Below, piece by piece: positions 6,693 to 12,251 of a stretch of DNA of 12,743 nt. Under the pieces are notes generated by a model. The model was not told the DNA's origin. It did not search any database and worked only from the letters and a program-made list of their open reading frames with translations. The stretch is from JAHEFX01 sp964614585. Its GTDB lineage: Bacteria > Actinomycetota > Acidimicrobiia > Spongiisociales > JAENVV01. The position numbers and the translations under genes were made by a program. Numbering within the stretch: the first letter of the stretch is position 1; every line of letters begins with the position of its first letter. The stretch covers positions 1 through 12,743 of the forward strand of contig CAZTLW010000064.1 in NCBI GenBank assembly GCA_964614585.1. Reading direction: 5' to 3'.

Positions 6693-6926
6693 TTACAGGT
6701 GGACCACCGGGCAGGTGAGGGTGCGGGTGATGCCATCGACCTGCTGGATCGACGCCACGACCATGCGGCCGAGGTCGTCGACGTTGTCAGCAGCGGCCTT
6801 CACGATCACGTCGTAGGGGCCGGTCACGTCGTCGGCGGTCTCCACGCCCTCGATAGCCCGGACGGCATCGGCGACGGTCGCCGCCTTCCCAACCTCGGTC
6901 TGGATGAGCACGTACGCCTGAACCAT
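6693..6926 (-). CDS. Stand-alone Lrp/AsnC ligand-binding (RAM) domain protein
   Basis: This 77-residue protein matches only the C-terminal effector-binding and oligomerisation domain (RAM domain) of Lrp/AsnC regulators: AYVLIQTEVGK (4-14), AIEGVETADDVTGPYDVIVK (24-43), and IQQVDGITRTLTCPVV (60-75). The G-x-YD pair (36-39) is typical of the family. There is no DNA-binding helix-turn-helix, and no room for one since the promoter abuts the start. Stand-alone RAM proteins are common in actinobacteria. They may bind amino acids or form mixed oligomers with full Lrp proteins, but the role is not known. The ATG is preceded by a TACGCT box with six-base spacing, so the mRNA is probably leaderless. 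Confidence 0.9.
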   Translation of the reverse strand: MVQAYVLIQTEVGKAATVADAVRAIEGVETADDVTGPYDVIVKAAADNVDDLGRMVVASIQQVDGITRTLTCPVVHL

Positions 6927-6932
6927 GGTCGG

Positions 6933-6938
6933 AGCGTA
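6933..6938 (-). promoter_or_regulatory. Leaderless promoter -10 box (TACGCT) for the RAM-domain gene
   Basis: On the minus strand TACGCT is followed by CCGACC and then the start ATG, the same 15 bases as at the ddl-like gene. The six-base spacing puts the transcript start at the start codon. No ribosome-binding site and no clear -35 box are seen. Confidence 0.6.
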
Positions 6939-6946
6939 CACCACCC

Positions 6947-6959
6947 CCGACCCCGTCGG
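6947..6959. repeat. Perfect inverted repeat upstream of the RAM-domain promoter
   Basis: CCGAC (6947-6951) and GTCGG (6955-6959) are perfect inverted arms around CCC. The repeat lies after the end of the cold-shock-like gene and about 8 bases upstream of the TACGCT box. It may be a short terminator for the rpmB unit or an operator for the RAM-domain gene. At 5-bp stem length it could also be chance. Confidence 0.3.
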
Positions 6960-6979
6960 ACCGAGGCCGGCGTTGCGGC

Positions 6980-7192
6980 TCAGGCGCCCTCGGTGCCGAG
7001 GCCCACCCGGGTGACGAACTCGGTGTCGCCCTCGGTGACGGTGTCCACGACGACTCGCTGGCCCTGACGCAGCATGCGGAAGACCGAGCCGTCGAGGGAG
7101 TTCCCCCTGAGGTAGACCTCTCGCCGGTCGCCGTCGAGCACGACGACGCCGAGGCCGGTGGACGGGTCGTAGACCTTGACGACGCCCTGCAC
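6980..7192 (-). CDS. Small degenerate cold-shock-domain-like protein
   Basis: This 70-residue protein has the layout of a cold-shock (CspA-type) five-stranded barrel: GVVKVYDPSTGLGVVVLD (3-20) corresponds to strand 1, strand 2 and RNP1, and REVYLRGNSL (24-33) corresponds to RNP2. The aromatic residues that stack on nucleic acid are mostly gone: the usual KGFGFI is TGLGVV, and VFVH is VYLR. It therefore may not bind RNA or DNA as CspA does. The GTG start lies 3 bases after the rpmB stop, with no strong ribosome-binding site, which points to coupling with rpmB and possibly a link to ribosome or RNA work. The assignment rests on pattern only. Confidence 0.7.
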   Translation of the reverse strand: MQGVVKVYDPSTGLGVVVLDGDRREVYLRGNSLDGSVFRMLRQGQRVVVDTVTEGDTEFVTRVGLGTEGA

Positions 7193-7195
7193 GCC

Positions 7196-7384
7196 CTAGG
7201 CCTTCTCCACCTTGCCGGCGCGGATGCACGAGGTGCAGACGCGGGCCTTGCGGGTGTTGGAGCCGTGCTTCACCCGGACCCGCTGGATGTTGGGGTTCCA
7301 GCGACGCGACGAGCGCTTGTGCGAGAAGGTGACCTTCTTGCCGAAGCTCGGTTCCTTGTGGCAGATCTCACAGCGGGCAGACAT
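7196..7384 (-). CDS. rpmB: 50S ribosomal protein L28 (zinc-binding form)
   Basis: This 62-residue protein of the large ribosomal subunit is very basic. It opens with SARCEICHKEP and contains FGKKVTFSHKRSSRRWNPNIQ, the L28 hallmark, followed by ARVCTSCIRAGKV. The two CxxC pairs (Cys5/Cys8 and Cys50/Cys53) mark the zinc-ribbon form. Some actinobacteria also carry a cysteine-free L28 made under zinc shortage. The ATG has only a weak CAGG upstream. A good promoter lies about 30 bases upstream, so the gene can be expressed apart from the heliorhodopsin gene 62 bases before it. The cold-shock-like gene follows after 3 bases. Confidence 0.96.
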   Translation of the reverse strand: MSARCEICHKEPSFGKKVTFSHKRSSRRWNPNIQRVRVKHGSNTRKARVCTSCIRAGKVEKA

Positions 7385-7412
7385 GACGAACCTGGGAGAG
7401 GGGATCGGAGCG

Positions 7413-7441
7413 AGGATACCCCCGGTCGGGCGGAATGGGAA
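7413..7441 (-). promoter_or_regulatory. Promoter of rpmB (-35 TTCCCA, -10 TATCCT)
   Basis: On the minus strand TTCCCA (7441-7436) and TATCCT (7418-7413) are separated by 17 bases, the ideal sigma-70-type spacing. Transcription would start near 7406, giving a leader of about 21 bases for rpmB. It lies wholly in the 62-base gap after the heliorhodopsin gene. Confidence 0.55.
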
Positions 7442-7446
7442 CCCGG

Positions 7447-8211
7447 CTACTCGACGAGCGTCCCGGCGAAGACCTGCCAGGCGAGCGCCGACTTGGCCAG
7501 GAGGCTGAGGAGGATGTAGGTCCGCTCCCCGGTGAGGTACTCGCGCCACCGTCCCACCTGGCGGTACTGGAGCCATTGGGTCAGGGCGAAGCTGTTGAAG
7601 AACACGAACAGCGAGAAGAAGATCCCGTACACGAAGCCGGGGGGCTCGGCGGCGCTGCCCGGCGAGACCAGGTACACGCCGATGGCGATCCATGGCACGA
7701 TGCCCAGCACGCAGCCCAGCCAGAACGGCCACAGGGAGCCGCCCGGCGCCTCGTAGCGCTCCTGGACCGAGCCGAAGAAGATCATCCCGGCGTTCACGCC
7801 GAACAGGGCGATGAGCGCCGCGGCGTCGGTGATCCCGGGCAGCAGGGCGATGAGCACGATCATGATCGACGACGACAGCGAGTACTCGATCCACCGGAAC
7901 TGGTTCTGGCCCCGCGACAACTGGTCGCGGTACCGGTTCGGCATGCCAACGGCGATCAGTAGGTGGAAGAACGCCGACAGGAACAGGAAGGCGGCCACGC
8001 CCCAGGCGATCGAGAAGTCGAAGAGCACCTCCGGCGACGACGCCGGCGACCCCGGTGGCCCCTCGAGGAAGGTGCCGGTGATCGGGATGGTGAAGTCGGT
8101 GGCCAGGATGACGACCGCGATGCCCTGCACGAGGTGCAGGACGCCCATCACCACGTTGTACAGACGGAGTCGCCCGAAGGCCTCGTCCGTCACCTGCACC
8201 GTGCTCGCCAT
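7447..8211 (-). CDS. Heliorhodopsin (retinal-binding seven-helix photoreceptor)
   Basis: This 254-residue protein is a heliorhodopsin, a membrane rhodopsin family with inverted topology (N-terminus inside the cell) and no established ion pumping in most members; slow photocycles suggest sensing or enzyme regulation. Seven helices fit at about 15-36, 64-88, 104-124, 128-148, 160-182, 193-214 and 228-251, with the typical long A-B loop (40-62). Key residues match the family type protein 48C12: counterion Glu109 in FRWIEYSLSSSIM, Schiff-base Lys240 in YILLSLLAKSALAWQ, and the conserved His26 and His83. FGVNAGMI (137-144), GIVPWI (170-175) and FFNSFAL (204-210) are further family blocks. The ATG has GGAGG five bases upstream (8217-8221). 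No retinal-synthesis gene lies in the window. Ligand and partner are unknown. Confidence 0.95.
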   Translation of the reverse strand: MASTVQVTDEAFGRLRLYNVVMGVLHLVQGIAVVILATDFTIPITGTFLEGPPGSPASSPEVLFDFSIAWGVAAFLFLSAFFHLLIAVGMPNRYRDQLSRGQNQFRWIEYSLSSSIMIVLIALLPGITDAAALIALFGVNAGMIFFGSVQERYEAPGGSLWPFWLGCVLGIVPWIAIGVYLVSPGSAAEPPGFVYGIFFSLFVFFNSFALTQWLQYRQVGRWREYLTGERTYILLSLLAKSALAWQVFAGTLVE

Positions 8212-8238
8212 GGGATCCTCCGATCGGGTGTGGTCCCG

Positions 8239-8244
8239 ACACTA
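8239..8244 (-). promoter_or_regulatory. Possible -10 element (TAGTGT) for the heliorhodopsin gene
   Basis: TAGTGT on the minus strand fits TANNNT and would start a transcript near 8232, giving a leader of about 20 bases with a good GGAGG. There is no clear -35 box, so an alternative sigma factor or an activator is possible. It lies in the 105-bp divergent gap shared with recG. Confidence 0.4.
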
Positions 8245-8304
8245 CGTCGGTACGGGGGACACCTCGTCGCGATCGGCATGTCGGACTCCGTCGGTGCCGA
8301 CGAC

Positions 8305-8310
8305 GACAAT
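8305..8310 (+). promoter_or_regulatory. Possible -10 element (GACAAT) for a leaderless recG mRNA
   Basis: GACAAT is followed by six bases (GGGCCC) and the GTG at 8317, the same spacing as the two TACGCT leaderless promoters here. It departs from TANNNT at the first base, so this is a weak call. Confidence 0.3.
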
Positions 8311-8316
8311 GGGCCC

Positions 8317-10506
8317 GTGACCGACCAGACCGATCGCGGGCGAAGCCTCGCCTACCTGACCACGGTGCCGATCACCGCGGTGAAGGGGTTGTCGGGGGCG
8401 CGCGGGGCCGCGCTGGCGGCGGCGGGCCTCGGCTCGGTCACCGATCTCCTGCTCCACACGCCGCGTCGCTACCTCGATAGGTCGACGATCGCCCCGATCG
8501 GACGTGCCCCCGTCGGTGACGAGCTCACGATCATCGGGGAGGTCCGATCGCTCCACACCCGCAGGGTCCGGCGAGGGCTCACGCTGGTGGAGGCCACCGT
8601 CGCCGACGACACGGGGTCGGTGAAGGTCACGTGGTTCAACCAGACGTTCCGGGCCCGCCAGCTCTCCCCGGGCACCGAGGTGGCGCTGTCGGGCACGCTC
8701 GAGCGATTCCGCGGGCGCCTGCAGATGAAGAGCCCGGCCGCCGACGTCCTCTCGGGCGGCGAGTCCCTCCGGACCGGTCGGGTCGTCCCGATCCATCCCT
8801 CGGTGGCCGAGGTGGGCCCGGGACACCTGCGGCGGGCGGTCCACAACGCCCTCCTGCGGTCACAGCCGGTCGACGATCCGGTGCCGGCCCGCATTCGCCG
8901 CCACCGCCGGCTGGTGGACCGGGCGGGCGCCCTCACCGCCATCCACTTCCCCGAGACCATGGAGCAGGTGGGCCCCGCCCGCCGACGGTTGGTCTACGAC
9001 GAATTCCTCCGCATCCAGCTGGCCCTCGCGTCCGCCAAGCGGGTCAAGGAGGAGACGGCGGTCGGGGTGGCCCACCGCGGCGACGGCCGGCTCGTCGACG
9101 CCTTCGTCGGGGCGTTGCCCTACCCGCTCACGGGCGCCCAGCACCGGGTGATCGGCGAGATCCGGGCGGACATGGCCGAGGCCCACCCGATGCACCGGCT
9201 CCTGCAGGGCGAGGTGGGGTCGGGCAAGACCGTGGTGGCGGTGGCGGCCCTGCTCACCGCGGTCGAGGACGGCCACCAGGGCGCGGTCATGGCCCCCACC
9301 GAGGTGTTGGCCACCCAGCACTTCCTGGCCATCACCGAGTTGTTGGAGGAGGCGGGCCTCGCCCCGGCCCATCGTGATGCCTCGGGCACCGGGTCGCTCT
9401 TCGCCGAGGCCGACGGCCCGTCGGTCTCGGTGGCCCTGCTCACCGGCAGCCAGGCGCTCTGCACCGCCGCGCCCGACGCCCGCCGCGAGGACGTCGTGTC
9501 GATGATCGCCGACGGATCGGTCGACGTCGTGGTCGGCACCCACGCCCTCATCCAGGAGGGGGTGGCCTTCGCGGCGCTGTCGATGGCGGTGGTCGACGAG
9601 CAACATCGATTCGGCGTCGGCCAGCGAGTGCGCCTCAAGGAGCAGGCCGGCCGCGTCGAGCCGGACCTGCTCATCATGACGGCGACGCCCATCCCGCGCA
9701 CGCTGTCCATGACGCTCTATGGCGACCTCGACGTCTCGCTGCTCGACGAGTTGCCGCCCGGCCGCACCCCGATCGCCACGACGGCGATCCCCGGGGGCGA
9801 CACCTCGCTCGACGCCCTGTGGGACGAGGTCGCCTCGGAGGTGGCCGCGGGGCGGCAGGTCTTCGTCGTCTGTCCATTGGTGGAGGAGTCGGCCAAGGTC
9901 GAGGCGGCGTCGGCGTCCGAGTGGCATGCCCGGTTGACCGAACGCCTGCCCCAGTGCTCGGTGGGGCTCCTCCATGGCCAACTCCGGCCCGAGGACAAGC
10001 GCGACGTCATGGATGCCATGCGGGCGGGTGCCGTCGACGTGCTCGTGGCGACGACGGTCATCGAGGTCGGCATCGACATCCCCAACGCCACGCTCATGGT
10101 GGTGCTCGACGCCGATCGGTTCGGCCTGTCCCAGCTCCACCAGTTGCGGGGCCGGGTCGGCCGGGGCGAGCACCCGGGCCGCTGCGTGCTGGTCGCCGAC
10201 CCCACCACCCCCGACGCCGACGCGCGGGTCGAGGCGATGGTCGCCACCACCGACGGCTTCGCCCTCGCCGAACGGGACCTCGAGATCCGTGGCCAGGGAT
10301 CGGTGTTCGGGGAGCGGCAGTCGGGTCGGGGCGACCTCCGGTTGGGGGACATCCTCGCCGACACCGACCTGCTCCTGGCGGCTCGGGAGGACGCGTTCGA
10401 GCTCGTCGGCGTCGACGCCACCCTGGCCGGCCACCCCGCCCTCGCCGCGGAGTTGGCGGCCTTCTTCCCCGACGACGAGATCGTCAGCTGGTTGTTCCGG
10501 TCCTGA
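8317..10506 (+). CDS. recG: ATP-dependent DNA helicase RecG
   Basis: This 729-residue enzyme remodels stalled replication forks and branch-migrates Holliday junctions. The N-terminal wedge/OB domain (about 20-190) includes GVKGLSGA-like VKGLSGAR (22-29) and DDTGSVKVTWFN (95-106). Superfamily 2 helicase motifs follow: GEVGSGKT (298-305, Lys304), APTEVLATQH, GTHALIQ, DEQH box (427-430), TATPIPRT (455-462), the second RecA-like domain with LLHGQL, ATTVIEVGIDIPNA and QLRGRVGRG (609-617), and the C-terminal RecG block RGQGSVFGERQSG. Length matches actinobacterial RecG. A short extra loop (DASGTGSLFAEADG) precedes motif Ib, as in other actinobacteria. The GTG at 8317 was chosen; an in-frame ATG at 8278 would add 13 residues. 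It is divergent from the heliorhodopsin gene. Confidence 0.96.
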   Translation: MTDQTDRGRSLAYLTTVPITAVKGLSGARGAALAAAGLGSVTDLLLHTPRRYLDRSTIAPIGRAPVGDELTIIGEVRSLHTRRVRRGLTLVEATVADDTGSVKVTWFNQTFRARQLSPGTEVALSGTLERFRGRLQMKSPAADVLSGGESLRTGRVVPIHPSVAEVGPGHLRRAVHNALLRSQPVDDPVPARIRRHRRLVDRAGALTAIHFPETMEQVGPARRRLVYDEFLRIQLALASAKRVKEETAVGVAHRGDGRLVDAFVGALPYPLTGAQHRVIGEIRADMAEAHPMHRLLQGEVGSGKTVVAVAALLTAVEDGHQGAVMAPTEVLATQHFLAITELLEEAGLAPAHRDASGTGSLFAEADGPSVSVALLTGSQALCTAAPDARREDVVSMIADGSVDVVVGTHALIQEGVAFAALSMAVVDEQHRFGVGQRVRLKEQAGRVEPDLLIMTATPIPRTLSMTLYGDLDVSLLDELPPGRTPIATTAIPGGDTSLDALWDEVASEVAAGRQVFVVCPLVEESAKVEAASASEWHARLTERLPQCSVGLLHGQLRPEDKRDVMDAMRAGAVDVLVATTVIEVGIDIPNATLMVVLDADRFGLSQLHQLRGRVGRGEHPGRCVLVADPTTPDADARVEAMVATTDGFALAERDLEIRGQGSVFGERQSGRGDLRLGDILADTDLLLAAREDAFELVGVDATLAGHPALAAELAAFFPDDEIVSWLFRS

Positions 10507-10508
10507 CC

Positions 10509-10525
10509 GACGCTCCCGGGGCGTC
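10509..10525 (+). terminator. Possible hairpin terminator of recG
   Basis: GACGC (10509-10513) and GCGTC (10521-10525) form a perfect 5-bp stem around TCCCGGG, three bases after the recG stop. There is no T-run. A new -10 box follows 15 bases later, consistent with a transcript boundary. Confidence 0.4.
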
Positions 10526-10539
10526 CATCGGGGGCCTTG

Positions 10540-10545
10540 TACGGT
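10540..10545 (+). promoter_or_regulatory. Likely -10 element (TACGGT) for the methyltransferase operon
   Basis: TACGGT fits TANNNT. The start would fall near 10552, leaving a leader of about 20 bases that carries GGAGG (10563-10567) four bases before the GTG at 10572. No -35 box is evident. It may also supply rsmD, coaD and the coiled-coil gene downstream. Confidence 0.45.
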
Positions 10546-10571
10546 TGGGCCCACGAAACGACGGAGGCGCC

Positions 10572-11225
10572 GTGCCGGGCGACATCATCGACGACACCCC
10601 CGAGATCTGGGGCGACCAGTACTCGACCGACAGTTCCACGGTCGAGGAGAAGTACGACACGTTCGCCGAGACGGGCGAGTACGACGAGACGTTCGACGAG
10701 TGGGGCTACGTCGGGCCGGAGACGGCCGCCGCGATCCTGAAGAACTGGGTCCCGACCGACGCCCACGTCCTCGACGCCGCCTGCGGCTCGGGGCTCACCG
10801 GCACCGCGCTCTGGAACCTCGGCTATCGCCACATCGACGGCATCGACATCTCCGCCAAGCTGTTGGCGAATGCCGAGCGGACCGATGCCTACACCAGTCT
10901 GCGGCGGGTCGACATGCAGCGGTTCCCGCTGCCGATCGACGACGACGCCTACGACGCCGTCAACTTCATCGGGGCCCTGACCTACTTCGAGACGAACGAG
11001 ATCCTCCGGGAGCTGTGCCGCGTCGTGCGACCCGGCGGCCACGTGGTGTTCTCCCAGCGGGACGACATCATGGTGAACCGGGACTACGGCAGGCTCCTGG
11101 ACGAGATGGAGCGCGAGGGCATCTGGACCCGCGTCTTCGGGACCGAGCCGATGCCGTACCTACCGCACCACCCCGAGTACGGCGACCGGATCAAGGTGCA
11201 GTACTTCGTCTACGAGGTCGCGTGA
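10572..11225 (+). CDS. Class I SAM-dependent methyltransferase
   Basis: This 217-residue protein is a Rossmann-fold methyltransferase using S-adenosylmethionine. Motif I is HVLDAACGSGLTG (65-77), the acidic end of strand 2 is DGIDIS (89-94), RRVDMQRFP (111-119) fits motif II, and VVRPGGHVVFS (151-161) is the usual post-motif block. The N-terminal part, with paired tyrosine/aspartate stretches such as YDETFDEWGYVGPE (37-50), resembles the METTL27/WBSCR27-like group, whose substrate is not well defined. The GTG at 10572 has GGAGG at 10563-10567. It lies between recG and rsmD, genes that are often direct neighbours in actinobacteria, and the rsmD ATG follows 13 bases after its stop. The substrate is unknown. 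Confidence 0.88.
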   Translation: MPGDIIDDTPEIWGDQYSTDSSTVEEKYDTFAETGEYDETFDEWGYVGPETAAAILKNWVPTDAHVLDAACGSGLTGTALWNLGYRHIDGIDISAKLLANAERTDAYTSLRRVDMQRFPLPIDDDAYDAVNFIGALTYFETNEILRELCRVVRPGGHVVFSQRDDIMVNRDYGRLLDEMEREGIWTRVFGTEPMPYLPHHPEYGDRIKVQYFVYEVA

Positions 11226-11238
11226 GGACACCCCACCC

Positions 11239-11781
11239 ATGAGGATCATCGGCGGTGAGGCGCGGGGTCGACGGCTGCGAGGACCAAAGGGCGACACCAC
11301 CCGCCCGATGACCGATCGCGCCCGCGAGGCACTGTTCAACATCCTCGGGCCCGACGTGGTGGATGCCGCCGTGCTCGACCTCTTCGCCGGCACCGGCAGC
11401 CTCGGCCTCGAGGCCCTCAGCCGGGGTGCGGATCGCTGCGTCTTCGTCGAGTCCGACCGCCGAATGGCCGAGGTGCTGGGCGAGAACATCGAGGCAGTGG
11501 GTCTGGGTGGGGAGGTGGTCGTGGCGTCGGTGGAGCGGTACCTCGCCGGCGCGGCGCGTCTGCCCGCCGACCTGGCATTCGTTGACCCCCCCTATGGCTT
11601 GGAACTACCTTCCGTGTCGGAGGTGCTGGCCTCCCTGGCCCGCCACCTCGCACCCGGCGCCACGGTCATCGTGCACCGCCGGGTGGGGGAGCCGCCCCCC
11701 GAGGCGCCCTGGCCGCTCGTCGACGAGCGGACCTACGGCTCGGTCCGGCTCTGGTGGTACCGAGACGAAAGGACCACGTGA
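11239..11781 (+). CDS. rsmD: 16S rRNA (guanine-966-N2)-methyltransferase RsmD
   Basis: This 180-residue enzyme methylates N2 of guanine 966 in 16S rRNA, acting on the assembled small subunit. The diagnostic pieces are the N-terminal MRIIGGEARGRRL, TRPMTDRAREALFNIL (21-36), SAM-binding LDLFAGTGSLGLEALSRGA (46-64), FVESD (69-73) and the catalytic DPPY motif (116-119) typical of N-methyltransferases acting on exocyclic amino groups. Length is normal for the family. The ATG lies 13 bases after the methyltransferase stop. The end overlaps the coaD start by four bases (GTGA, 11778-11781), the same coupling seen in many actinobacteria. Confidence 0.95.
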   Translation: MRIIGGEARGRRLRGPKGDTTRPMTDRAREALFNILGPDVVDAAVLDLFAGTGSLGLEALSRGADRCVFVESDRRMAEVLGENIEAVGLGGEVVVASVERYLAGAARLPADLAFVDPPYGLELPSVSEVLASLARHLAPGATVIVHRRVGEPPPEAPWPLVDERTYGSVRLWWYRDERTT

Positions 11782-12251
11782 CGACGGCGCTGTGCCCCGG
11801 CAGCTTCGACCCGCCGACCCTCGGCCACGTCGACGTGCTCGACCGCGCCCTGGGCCTGTTCGATCGGGTCATCGTCGGCGTGGTGGTCAACCCGTCCAAG
11901 GCGCCTCTGTTCTCGCTCGAGGAACGCGCCGACGTGTTCGACGAGCTCTTCGGCGGGCGCATCGAGGTCGTCGGCTTCGAGGGGCTCGTCGTCGACCTGG
12001 CCGCCAAGCTCGGCGCCGACGTGTTGGTGAAGGGCCTGCGGGAGAGCTACGACTGGGAGTACGAGGTGCAGATGGCGCACATGAACCGTCATCTCACGGG
12101 CATCGAGACCGTCTTCCTGCCCACCGCCGCCGAGTACCGCTTCATCTCCTCCACACTGGTCAAGGAGATCTGGCGGTTCGGCGGTGACATCGCCGGCCTC
12201 GTGCCCGATCCGGTGCTGGCGGCCCTCGCCACCAAGGAGCCTTCCCCATGA
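11778..12251 (+). CDS. coaD: Pantetheine-phosphate adenylyltransferase CoaD
   Basis: This 157-residue cytoplasmic enzyme carries out the penultimate step of coenzyme A synthesis, joining ATP and 4'-phosphopantetheine to give dephospho-CoA and pyrophosphate. The nucleotidyltransferase motif is CPGSFDPPTLGH (6-17, His17 catalytic). Other family blocks are VVVNPSKAPLF (35-45), VKGLRESYDWEYEVQMAHMN (84-103, Arg88) and FISSTLVKEIWRFGGDI (122-138), which carries the ISSTxVR/K-type ATP loop. The GTG at 11778 overlaps the rsmD stop and has AAAGGA at 11768-11773. The stop overlaps the next start as ATGA. Length is normal. Confidence 0.96.
   Translation: MTTALCPGSFDPPTLGHVDVLDRALGLFDRVIVGVVVNPSKAPLFSLEERADVFDELFGGRIEVVGFEGLVVDLAAKLGADVLVKGLRESYDWEYEVQMAHMNRHLTGIETVFLPTAAEYRFISSTLVKEIWRFGGDIAGLVPDPVLAALATKEPSP

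Noticed and set aside
6693..6926. Truncated Lrp regulator (pseudogene)
   Set aside because: Stand-alone RAM-domain proteins of this length are common in actinobacteria, and the promoter abuts the start codon, so the gene looks complete.
7447..8211. Light-driven proton-pumping (type 1) rhodopsin
   Set aside because: The helix-3 proton acceptor/donor motif of pumps is absent, and the SLLAK, RWIEYS and FGVN blocks are those of heliorhodopsins.
7196..8242. Long minus-strand frame that would fuse a 5' extension to L28
   Set aside because: Its first 285 or so residues are an Arg/Pro-rich out-of-frame reading of the heliorhodopsin gene. The true L28 begins at 7384 with its own promoter.
8860..10554. 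Minus-strand open frame of 564 codons
   Set aside because: It lies antisense to recG, whose motifs are unmistakable, and its translation is low-complexity.
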